From the NCBI GenBank assembly GCA_035647815.1, contig DASRMR010000052.1, positions 1 through 28,097 on the forward strand: DNA of 28,097 nucleotides, read 5' to 3'. The stretch's first letter is position 1. Each line of letters starts with the position of its first letter. Positions 6,323-13,683 of the stretch are shown one piece after another. Under the pieces are notes generated by a model. The model did not search any database. It saw nothing but the letters and a program-made list of their open reading frames with translations, and was not told where the DNA came from. The position numbers were made by a program, and so were the translations under genes. This stretch comes from JAAYRQ01 sp035647815. Lineage in GTDB: Bacteria > Bacillota > Syntrophomonadia > Syntrophomonadales > Syntrophomonadaceae.

Positions 6323-6360
6323 TTTGTCTGACAAATTTTACCAGCCAACACTGCTATAAT
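6323..6360 (+). promoter_or_regulatory. spoIIE promoter with 21-bp spacer and overlapping Spo0A-like boxes
   Basis: CTGACA (6328-6333) and TATAAT (6355-6360) are separated by 21 bp. The B. subtilis spoIIE promoter is known for this over-long spacing and for activation by Spo0A bound at the -35 region. The perfect inverted repeat TTTGTC-T-GACAAA (6323-6335) covers the -35 element; its reverse strand reads TTTGTCAGA, 8/9 to the 0A box TTTGTCRAA. The predicted start near 6367 lies upstream of ATG 6392. Confidence 0.7.
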
Positions 6361-6391
6361 TGTGGGACAAGACATGACAAGGGGGATAACT

Positions 6392-8875
6392 ATGTTTGAA
6401 AAAGTAGAGGTTTATCCATATCAAAGAATTCATGATCCTATTATACTTAAACCAAGACCTAGTATAAATAATAAGAAATCTCTTATAGGTAGATTTATCA
6501 AAAACCTCCAAGCCAAGCTGAGCTTTAACCTAGGGGAAGAAATGATAGCTTTAGTATCTATTAATAATGTTTTATTAGCACTGGGAGCTTTTATAATGGC
6601 TAGGGCCTTAGTTTTGGAGGAAATATTGCCATTTGTTTTTGCCTATATAGTTGCTTTTGCGGGGCGTGATATAAGGAAGGCTTTGCTTCTGTCTGTTTTT
6701 GCGATTATAGGTTTTATTACATTACCATATGAGATATCTTTTTGGAGTAATTTCTTAACCTTAATAGCGTTAGTAGGAGTTTTAGCTTATATAAAGGTTC
6801 CGGCAGAGCGGGTATGGTTTGGCTTACCTTTGATAACCATAGGTGTTATCATAATTAGTAAGACTATCGTAGGTGTCTTTACAGGTATATCCTTTTATAT
6901 ACAGATGGTTATAATATTCGAGGCTATGTTGGCTGGAATATTAACTTTTGTGTTTATGGTGGGATATGAAGTAATAGAAAAGAAAAAGGCTTGGGTAGAC
7001 TTTTCTTTTGAGGATATGGCTGCATTTATTATTTTAGGTATAGGTGTGGTAATGGGCTTTAATGAGTTGTATCTAGCCGGATTAAGCATCAGCAGTATTA
7101 TATGTCGTGTAGGAATTTTAGTGGCGGCATTTTTATGGGGTAGTGGCGGGGGCACTATGGTAGGGGTAATGGCCGGGATCATTCCTTCTATATCATCTAG
7201 TATATTTGCTCCGACCTTAGCTATGTATTCGATATCAGGTCTGCTCGCCGGATTATTTAGATATTTTGGTCGTTTAGGTGTAATCATCGGTTTTATGTTA
7301 GGTACTTTAGCATTATCAGCATTTATATCGGAAACTAGTCTGACTATACTCGGTATGTGGGAAACAGGTATTGCTTGTTTAATATTTATGATATTACCTA
7401 ATTCTTTAAAGGAAAAAATGCCTATTAGAAGCCTAGGTTTGATAGATGATTTAAATACATCAGATGTAAAAATGCTTGATACTAGATTGAAGGAAACGGC
7501 TCGTACTCGCATTGAAAATCTAGCTGCGGTGTTTGATGAGCTAAGTGCCACTTTCATAGAAGAAAGGCCTGTATCTGAATCTAGGGGGCAGACGGCATAT
7601 CTTAATTATCTTTATGAAGAAATAACGGATAGGTTTTGTAAAAGTTGTTCATATTATGAAAGTTGTTGGGGACGTGATTGTTATAGTACATCTCAAGAAA
7701 TTTTAGACCTTTTTTCTATTGCCGAAATTAATGGACAATTAACTTATGAAGAATCTCCACAAGAATTTAAGCGTAAATGTGTTAATGCCAATGAGATGAT
7801 TAATACTATCAATTACCTATTTGATAACTTAAGGTTAAATGAATATTGGTCAGATAAGCTAAATGATACTCGAGATTTGGTAGCTACCCAACTTAGCGGA
7901 GTTAGTGGAGTAATCAAGGAGTTAGCTCAAGATATAGATATTAAAACTACGATTGACTTTGAACTCAGGGATAAGTTACTAAAGGAATTTCAAAGATTAG
8001 GACTAGAGGGGATTATCGATATTACCCCGATTAGAAATGGGGCAGACCAGTATTATCTAAATGTTACTGCCGAATCTTGCAGAACAGGTGCAGTTTGCGA
8101 AAGTGACCTTGCGATGGCTTTATCTTCAATTATGAAAGAAAAATTAGAAGTCTGTGATAAGAAGTGTCCTCGTTTTAGAGGCAAGGGTCCCTGTGAATTT
8201 ACTTTGACTAGGGCTTTTGCTTATAAAATAATCAGTGGGGCAGCTCAAGTTGGAAAAGAAAAGATTTGTGGAGATAGTTTTACTATAGCAACATTGAAAG
8301 AGGGTAAAGAATTAGTAGCTTTAAGTGATGGCATGGGTATTGGGGAAACAGCCTGTACTGAAAGCCAAGCAGCAGTTCGTTTGCTAGAAACTTTACTCGG
8401 TAGTGGATTTACCCGAGAGGTGGCCTTGAAAACGATTAATTCAGTTTTAATGCTGAGGTCACATAAAGATACATTTGCTACCTTAGATATGATGATTATT
8501 GACTTATATACTGGTGAAGTAGATTTTATCAAAATTGGCAGTGCACCATCATTCATAAAACGGGGCAACAAGGTAGGGGTAGTAACTTCAAACACTTTAC
8601 CTATCGGTATTCTAAGCGATGTCGATATTGCTTCGGAAAAGAGGTCCTTAGTACCAGGGGATTTATTAGTAATGGTTAGTGATGGTGTTTTAGAAATTTT
8701 CCGCGACCTAAATAGTGATTTATGGGTGGCTGAATTTTTAGCTAGTTTAAATGAAAGTGATCCGCAAGTAGTAGCGGAAATGATTTTAAGTAAGGCATTA
8801 AGTCTATGTGACGGCAAACCGGCTGATGATATGACAGTAGTCTGTTCCTATATAGACCTAAATTTTTCGCATTAA
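6392..8875 (+). CDS. spoIIE: Stage II sporulation protein E (SpoIIE), PP2C-type phosphatase
   Basis: SpoIIE dephosphorylates SpoIIAA in the forespore, releasing SigF, and also acts at the polar septum with FtsZ. At 827 residues it equals the B. subtilis length. It has a polytopic membrane region (about residues 45-325), a central region with a Cys-rich patch (C416, C419, C425, C430), and a C-terminal PP2C domain with SDGMG (645-649), ATLDMMIIDLYTGEVDFIKI, SDGVLEI (from 763) and ADDMTV (811-816) carrying the metal-binding aspartates. ATG 6392 is preferred because AAGGGGG (6379-6385) precedes it by 6 nt and the upstream GTG 6362 lies before the predicted transcription start. A Spo0A-type promoter precedes it. 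Confidence 0.97.
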   Translation: MFEKVEVYPYQRIHDPIILKPRPSINNKKSLIGRFIKNLQAKLSFNLGEEMIALVSINNVLLALGAFIMARALVLEEILPFVFAYIVAFAGRDIRKALLLSVFAIIGFITLPYEISFWSNFLTLIALVGVLAYIKVPAERVWFGLPLITIGVIIISKTIVGVFTGISFYIQMVIIFEAMLAGILTFVFMVGYEVIEKKKAWVDFSFEDMAAFIILGIGVVMGFNELYLAGLSISSIICRVGILVAAFLWGSGGGTMVGVMAGIIPSISSSIFAPTLAMYSISGLLAGLFRYFGRLGVIIGFMLGTLALSAFISETSLTILGMWETGIACLIFMILPNSLKEKMPIRSLGLIDDLNTSDVKMLDTRLKETARTRIENLAAVFDELSATFIEERPVSESRGQTAYLNYLYEEITDRFCKSCSYYESCWGRDCYSTSQEILDLFSIAEINGQLTYEESPQEFKRKCVNANEMINTINYLFDNLRLNEYWSDKLNDTRDLVATQLSGVSGVIKELAQDIDIKTTIDFELRDKLLKEFQRLGLEGIIDITPIRNGADQYYLNVTAESCRTGAVCESDLAMALSSIMKEKLEVCDKKCPRFRGKGPCEFTLTRAFAYKIISGAAQVGKEKICGDSFTIATLKEGKELVALSDGMGIGETACTESQAAVRLLETLLGSGFTREVALKTINSVLMLRSHKDTFATLDMMIIDLYTGEVDFIKIGSAPSFIKRGNKVGVVTSNTLPIGILSDVDIASEKRSLVPGDLLVMVSDGVLEIFRDLNSDLWVAEFLASLNESDPQVVAEMILSKALSLCDGKPADDMTVVCSYIDLNFSH

Positions 8876-8893
8876 GAGCGTGAATTGCGAAAT

Positions 8894-8934
8894 GTGACGA
8901 CAACCCCGTCCCCGCGACAACTCCCCGCGACAAC
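8894..8934 (-). repeat. Isolated GC-rich REP-like core, inverted
   Basis: The exact reverse complement of the 20-mer TGTCGCGGGGACGGGGTTGT found in the two dispersed elements lies at 8900-8919, without the arms. It includes a perfect 13-bp tandem duplication (TCCCCGCGACAAC at 8909-8921 and 8922-8934). It is much richer in GC than the flanking genes and sits in the spoIIE-tilS gap. The pattern resembles REP-type repeats moved by Y1 (TnpA-REP) transposases; no such gene is in this window. Confidence 0.75.
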
Positions 8935-9016
8935 TCTGTGTTGAATTACGCCACAGGGGTATGAATTAGGCATGTTTTGGGGTAGCATTATTAAAAAAGT
9001 GCTACTGGAGTTTTTT

Positions 9017-10381
9017 ATGCAGAAAAAGGTTTGGGAATATATTAATAAACATAATATGATTAAAATGGATGATCATATTATCCTAGGCATATCTGGAGGG
9101 CCAGATTCTATTGCCCTGCTACATATAATGAAAAAGCTTAAAGAGGAACTTAATCTAAAATTAGCTGTTGCTCATGTTAATCATGTTTTACGCCCGGAGG
9201 CTGACGAAGAAGAGGCGACAGTTAAAGATTTATGTTCCATTTCTGCTATTCCCTTTTATTCATATAAAATTGATGTAGCTAAAAAAGCACAAAAGGAAAA
9301 AAGGTCTGTAGAGGAAGTTGCTCGCGAAGTGCGTTACCAATTTTTCCGTAAAATCTTAGTGGAAACTAAAGCCAATCTTATTGCCACAGCACATCACCAA
9401 GATGATAATGCTGAAACAGTATTGCTTAACCTCTTACGAGGATCAGGCATAAAAGGTTTACGAGGCATATTACCAGTCAATGGTGATATTATTAGACCAT
9501 TACTCGGGGTAAGTAAAGTAGAAATAGAAACTTATCTCGAGGATAATAAGCTGCCTTATTTTATAGACCAGAGTAATTTTGATCCCATTTATCTGCGCAA
9601 TAAAATACGTAACCAATTAATCCCCTTATTAAAAGAGGAATACAATCCACGAATTATAGAAAACTTAAATCAGTTAGCTATAATAGCTAAAGGGGAAAAT
9701 GAAGTATTAGAATTAGAGTCATTATCTATGTACGAAAAAGCATTAATAGAAGAAAAACCGGAAACTATCATTTTGAATAATATTTTTTTAACTAAATTAA
9801 ATATGGCTATATGCAAAAGAGTTATTTTGCGAGCATTAAGTAATTTAGCAGGTGAAAAGGGTTGGGAAGCTATTGATGTAGATATAATTTTAGATCTTAT
9901 GACTAAAGAAGGTTCATCTAAAACTGTAAACTTGAAAAAAGGGGTTAATGTTAGTAAAGTTTATGATAAGCTTATTTTTTCTACTCTTAAAAGAGTGAAG
10001 AATTCTTATGATTATTTATTAAGCATTCCTTCAACTATAACTATTCCTGATGGGAGTAAATATTTAATCGATATAATCTCCCCGGAAAATTTTAATCCTG
10101 AAGAATATTTATTATATATAGACTATGATAAATGTAATCCACCATTACATTTGCGCTCTAGAAAGCCAGGGGATTTTTTCTCACCTTATGGTTTTAATGG
10201 AACTAAGAAAATAAAAGATTTCTTTATTGATTTGAAAATTCCTAGTTACAAACGTGAAGATATACTTTTATTAACTGATTCTAGGGAGAATGTTTATGCT
10301 GTGTTAGGATATCGTGTATCTAGTCTTGCTCCAATAGATAATGAAAGTAAAAGGATTTTAGTGATAAAAAGCTTGAAATAA
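9017..10381 (+). CDS. tilS: tRNA(Ile)-lysidine synthetase TilS
   Basis: TilS uses ATP to attach lysine to C34 of the CAU-anticodon tRNA-Ile, switching its decoding from AUG to AUA. The 454-residue protein has the N-type ATP-pyrophosphatase P-loop SGGPDS at residues 26-31, AHVNHVLRPEADEEEA, the ATAHHQDDNAETVLLNLLRG motif, and C-terminal domains with LRSRKPGDFFSPYGFNGTKK and LGYRVSS. ATG 9017 is chosen because CTGGAG lies 6 nt upstream and MQKKVWEYINKHNMI aligns with other TilS N-termini; the in-frame ATG 8972 would add 15 unlikely residues. The usual downstream partner hpt is missing. Confidence 0.95.
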   Translation: MQKKVWEYINKHNMIKMDDHIILGISGGPDSIALLHIMKKLKEELNLKLAVAHVNHVLRPEADEEEATVKDLCSISAIPFYSYKIDVAKKAQKEKRSVEEVAREVRYQFFRKILVETKANLIATAHHQDDNAETVLLNLLRGSGIKGLRGILPVNGDIIRPLLGVSKVEIETYLEDNKLPYFIDQSNFDPIYLRNKIRNQLIPLLKEEYNPRIIENLNQLAIIAKGENEVLELESLSMYEKALIEEKPETIILNNIFLTKLNMAICKRVILRALSNLAGEKGWEAIDVDIILDLMTKEGSSKTVNLKKGVNVSKVYDKLIFSTLKRVKNSYDYLLSIPSTITIPDGSKYLIDIISPENFNPEEYLLYIDYDKCNPPLHLRSRKPGDFFSPYGFNGTKKIKDFFIDLKIPSYKREDILLLTDSRENVYAVLGYRVSSLAPIDNESKRILVIKSLK

Positions 10382-10432
10382 GGACAAAATTAAACTAGGT
10401 TAATTACCAAAAGTTTAGAAAAAATGGTAACA

Positions 10433-10461
10433 TTGAAAAAGATGAGTTGTTATGGTAGACT
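10433..10461 (+). promoter_or_regulatory. Candidate SigA promoter for ftsH
   Basis: TTGAAA (10433-10438) and TAGACT (10456-10461) are 17 bp apart in the 120-bp tilS-ftsH gap; matches are 5/6 and 4/6. This would give a leader of about 35 nt before the TTG start. Confidence 0.4.
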
Positions 10462-10501
10462 ATGACGAAATTTCTCAAAAGATAAAAGGGGAGGAAAGAT
10501 T

Positions 10502-12454
10502 TTGAACAAGGCCCTAAAAAACATTTCTACATATGTTTTAATAGTTTTGCTAGCACTGTTTGTGATTCGCTTGTTTCCAAATAACCAAGACCAGGTGAAA
10601 GATTTAACCGAATTGGAATTTATTAACCAAGTACAATCAGAACAAGTTGCTGTTGCTGATATTGAAGCAGCGGACAATGTTTACAATATAACGGGAAAAC
10701 TGAAAAATGATACAGAATTTAAGACTACAGTCTCTAAAGAAAGTGAAATTGTATCGCTTTTAAGAGCAAAAAAAGTACCCTATGATACTAAAGCAGTAGA
10801 ACCACCTCCCTGGTGGACTTCATTGCTTATGACGCTTTTCCCCATTATTTTATTAATCGGTTTTCTAATATTTATAATGAACCAATCCCAAGGTGGGGGT
10901 AATAAGGTAATGCAGTTTGGAAAAAGCAAGGCAAAACAAATGGCGAGTGAGGAAGTAGATGTAAACTTTGATGATGTAGCCGGGATTGAGGAAGCCAAGG
11001 AAGAAATGGCAGAAGTTGTAGAATTCCTGAAAACTCCACAAAAGTTCATTGATATCGGAGCTAAAATACCTAAAGGGGTGCTTCTATTTGGTGCACCTGG
11101 GACGGGTAAAACCTTAATGGCTAGGGCTGTAGCTGGTGAAGCTGGAGTACCATTTTTCTCCATTAGTGGTTCTGATTTCGTAGAAATGTTTGTCGGTGTT
11201 GGTGCCTCAAGAGTTAGGGATTTATTTGAACAAGCTAAGAAGAATGCACCTTGCATAATATTTATAGATGAAATAGATGCAGTTGGTCGTCAGCGTGGTG
11301 CTGGGGTAGGTGGGGGCCATGATGAAAGGGAGCAAACCTTGAACCAGCTTTTAGTAGAGATGGATGGATTCACCACTAATGAAGGCACTATCGTAATCGC
11401 TTCTACTAATAGACCAGATATTTTAGACCCAGCTCTACTTCGTCCGGGGCGTTTTGACCGTCATATCTTAATTGATAGGCCTGATGTTAAGGGTAGAGAA
11501 GCTATTTTAAAAGTCCATGCTAAAGGTAAACCTTTAGCTGATGATGTTAATTTAGGAATACTAGCTAAAAGGACGCCTGGCTTTACTGGTGCTGATTTAG
11601 CTAATATGGTTAATGAAGCTGCATTACTAACGGCAAGACAGGATGAAAAACTTGTTACTATGCACTCCTTAGAAGAAGCTGTTGAGAGAGTAATTGCTGG
11701 TCCGGAAAGGAAATCCCGGGTAATATCGGACAAGGAAAAACGCTTAGTAGCCTACCATGAAGGTGGTCATGCTGTAGTTAGTTATTTCCTACCTAATATG
11801 GATAAAGTGCATAAGATATCGATTATTCCTCGTGGGCAAGCCGGAGGTTATACTCTACTATTACCAGAAGAAGATAGAACTTATATTACTAGATCATATT
11901 TGTTAGAAGAGGTAACTACATTACTCGGTGGTAGAGTAGCAGAAGAAGTTATATTACATGATATTAGTACTGGAGCCCAAAATGATTTAGAACGGGCTAG
12001 TGGTATTGTACGCAAAATGATTACAGAATATGGCATGTCGGAAGAATTAGGACCATTGACTTTTGGCCAAAAATCCGAAGAAGTTTTCTTAGGTCGAGAT
12101 ATATCCCAACAACGTAATTATTCGGATGCAATTGCCTATGCTATAGATAAAGAAGCTAGTTCATATATGACGGACTGTTACAAGAAAGCTGAAACTCTAC
12201 TAACAGAAAATATTGATAAATTACACATTATAGCGGCAAGATTAATGGAAGTAGAAACTATGGATTCTGAGGACTTTATAAAAGTTATGGAAGGCATAGA
12301 ATTAGATCCTGTTGTCAAAGATGAACCAGAAGTTGTAAGTGAAGAGGAAATTTCTGACGACAAAGATGTAGATAACATAGATAACGATAACAACAACGAC
12401 GATGACAGCAATAATGATAATGAAACTAAAATAGAACCAGAACCAGAGCTATAG
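10502..12454 (+). CDS. ftsH: ATP-dependent zinc metalloprotease FtsH
   Basis: FtsH is a membrane-anchored hexameric AAA+ protease that degrades misfolded membrane proteins and regulators. The 650-residue protein has two membrane helices (about 9-24 and 104-124) flanking an extracytoplasmic domain, Walker A GAPGTGKT (197-204), Walker B IIFIDEIDAVGR, the second-region-of-homology NRPDILDPALLRPGRFDR, and the zinc motif HEGGH (419-423). Translation starts at TTG 10502 with AAGGGGAGG 7 nt upstream. The last ~33 residues form an Asp/Asn-rich low-complexity tail (DNIDNDNNNDDDSNNDNE) ending EPEPEL. Confidence 0.98.
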   Translation: MNKALKNISTYVLIVLLALFVIRLFPNNQDQVKDLTELEFINQVQSEQVAVADIEAADNVYNITGKLKNDTEFKTTVSKESEIVSLLRAKKVPYDTKAVEPPPWWTSLLMTLFPIILLIGFLIFIMNQSQGGGNKVMQFGKSKAKQMASEEVDVNFDDVAGIEEAKEEMAEVVEFLKTPQKFIDIGAKIPKGVLLFGAPGTGKTLMARAVAGEAGVPFFSISGSDFVEMFVGVGASRVRDLFEQAKKNAPCIIFIDEIDAVGRQRGAGVGGGHDEREQTLNQLLVEMDGFTTNEGTIVIASTNRPDILDPALLRPGRFDRHILIDRPDVKGREAILKVHAKGKPLADDVNLGILAKRTPGFTGADLANMVNEAALLTARQDEKLVTMHSLEEAVERVIAGPERKSRVISDKEKRLVAYHEGGHAVVSYFLPNMDKVHKISIIPRGQAGGYTLLLPEEDRTYITRSYLLEEVTTLLGGRVAEEVILHDISTGAQNDLERASGIVRKMITEYGMSEELGPLTFGQKSEEVFLGRDISQQRNYSDAIAYAIDKEASSYMTDCYKKAETLLTENIDKLHIIAARLMEVETMDSEDFIKVMEGIELDPVVKDEPEVVSEEEISDDKDVDNIDNDNNNDDDSNNDNETKIEPEPEL

Positions 12455-12494
12455 CAATAAAGGTGTTTAATCTTTAAAATTATAAATTAACTTT

Positions 12495-12520
12495 ATGGCG
12501 GAGAATAAATTCTCCGCCAT
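12495..12520 (+). repeat. Perfect 11-bp stem-loop in the ndk leader
   Basis: ATGGCGGAGAA (12495-12505) and TTCTCCGCCAT (12510-12520) pair without mismatch around the loop TAAA. It ends 6 bp before the AAGGAGG ribosome site of ndk. No U tract follows, so it is not a standard terminator; it may protect or process the ftsH-ndk mRNA. Confidence 0.75.
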
Positions 12521-12540
12521 ATTCATAAGGAGGAATAATT

Positions 12541-12963
12541 ATGCTGGAAAAAACATTTGTGATGGTTAAACCTGATGGAGTGCAAAGAGCTTTAACTGGA
12601 GAGATAATAAAGAGAATAGAGCAAAAAGGCTTCCGATTAGTAGGGATAAAAATGTTAACTATGACTGAAGAATTAGCTAAAAAACATTATGTAGAACATA
12701 TTGAAAAGGAATTCTTTCCTCTGGTTTTGGAATTTATGATCTCAGGACCAGTAGTTGCAATGGTTTGGGCAGGTCCAAATGTTATAACTAGCGTAAGGAG
12801 TATGATGGGAAAAACAAACCCTATGGAGGCTTCACCGGGCACCATTAGAGGTGATTTCGCTATAGATGTATCACATAACATAATCCATGGCTCTGACTCA
12901 CCTGAGGCTGCCCAGCGAGAGATTAACTTGTTTTTTAAAGCTGAGGAGATAAACATTTACTAG
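12541..12963 (+). CDS. ndk: Nucleoside diphosphate kinase
   Basis: Ndk transfers the gamma phosphate from ATP to NDPs through a phospho-histidine, balancing NTP and dNTP pools. The 140-residue protein has TFVMVKPDGVQRAL (residues 5-18), the loop GPVVAMVWAG, the ASPGTIRGDFAID segment, and the active-site motif NIIHGSDS with catalytic His116. ATG 12541 has AAGGAGG 7 nt upstream. It follows ftsH by 86 bp with the hairpin at 12495-12520 in between and no clear terminator, so read-through from ftsH is likely. Confidence 0.97.
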   Translation: MLEKTFVMVKPDGVQRALTGEIIKRIEQKGFRLVGIKMLTMTEELAKKHYVEHIEKEFFPLVLEFMISGPVVAMVWAGPNVITSVRSMMGKTNPMEASPGTIRGDFAIDVSHNIIHGSDSPEAAQREINLFFKAEEINIY

Positions 12964-12986
12964 TGCAATATTGTTTTTAACCTATT

Positions 12987-13016
12987 TTGTCAAAATATTC
13001 TTTGATCGCATATGAT
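12987..13016 (+). promoter_or_regulatory. Candidate SigA promoter for the folate genes, overlapping a 0A-box match
   Basis: TTGTCA (12987-12992) and TATGAT (13011-13016), 18 bp apart, each match consensus at 5/6. TTTGTCAAA (12986-12994) over the -35 matches the Spo0A box TTTGTCRAA at all nine positions, though one such match in AT-rich DNA may be chance. Confidence 0.45.
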
Positions 13017-13109
13017 AAAATAAAATATCTTAATAAAGGATTTTTCTCTATGTCGTTTAATATAAATAGTAATACCTAAAATCAATAAATTATTATTGAG
13101 GTGAATAAA

Positions 13110-13634
13110 TTGAAGCGAATAGAATTATTATTAAATGATTCTTTATACCAAGAATATATGAGTTACAATGAAAAAGAAGAATTAGAACCTAAGTTTTGTC
13201 GTCATGATATTACTCACCATATTGATGTGGCTAGAATAGCTTATATCCTCGTTTTAGAACATAGTGATCTTAACTTTTTTGTTCAGGAAAATGGTTTATC
13301 TAGCAAATTAGCTGCTAAAGAAATTATATATGCTGCAGGTTTGTTACATGATATAGGTAAATGGAAAGAGTACCAAGATGGAACTGACCATGCGTCATTC
13401 GGTGCCAAGTTAGCTCGTGAAATTTTACCTCGGGTTTATTTTAATCCTAAAGAAATTGATATAATTGCACGGGCGATATATGAACATCGTAATTTAAGTG
13501 TAGATATGAGTTTTTTAGGGGAGAGAATATACCGGGCAGATAATTTAGCTAGAGTTTGTCTTGACTGTAGTTATCGTCATGAATGTACTAAGATTGAAAA
13601 CCAGGAAATAAATACATCCACTTTTGAATATTAA
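13110..13634 (+). CDS. HD-domain phosphohydrolase ahead of folP
   Basis: The 174-residue protein is an HD-superfamily metal-dependent hydrolase: HDITHHIDVARIAY supplies the first histidine, AAGLLHDIGKWKEY the HD pair with the following lysine, and DIIARAIYEHRN a downstream metal ligand. The C-terminal part has a Cys cluster (CLDCSYRHEC). TTG 13110 is preferred, with GAGGTG (13098-13103) 6 nt upstream; an in-frame GTG at 13101 lies inside that site. It is the first gene of a folate run (folP, folB, folK), so a phosphatase step in folate synthesis, such as dihydroneopterin (tri)phosphate removal, is an attractive but unproven role. The substrate is not evident from the sequence. Confidence 0.8.
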   Translation: MKRIELLLNDSLYQEYMSYNEKEELEPKFCRHDITHHIDVARIAYILVLEHSDLNFFVQENGLSSKLAAKEIIYAAGLLHDIGKWKEYQDGTDHASFGAKLAREILPRVYFNPKEIDIIARAIYEHRNLSVDMSFLGERIYRADNLARVCLDCSYRHECTKIENQEINTSTFEY

Positions 13635-13683
13635 AAAAATATATACAAGCTATTACAAAGTAAATAGTTAAGGAGTTAATCAG

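Noticed and set aside
6362..6391. GTG start extending SpoIIE by 10 residues
   Set aside because: It lies before the predicted transcription start (~6367) and overlaps the promoter; ATG 6392 has AAGGGGG at ideal spacing.
6895..7557. Open frame of 220 codons on the minus strand inside spoIIE
   Set aside because: It is antisense to the conserved membrane region of SpoIIE, has no ribosome site and no recognisable motif. The same applies to 8245-8817, 10780-11256, 21999-22430 and 26253-26705 on the minus strand.
8972..9016. Upstream ATG extending TilS by 15 residues
   Set aside because: It has a weak ribosome site, and the extension does not resemble TilS N-termini; ATG 9017 with CTGGAG fits.
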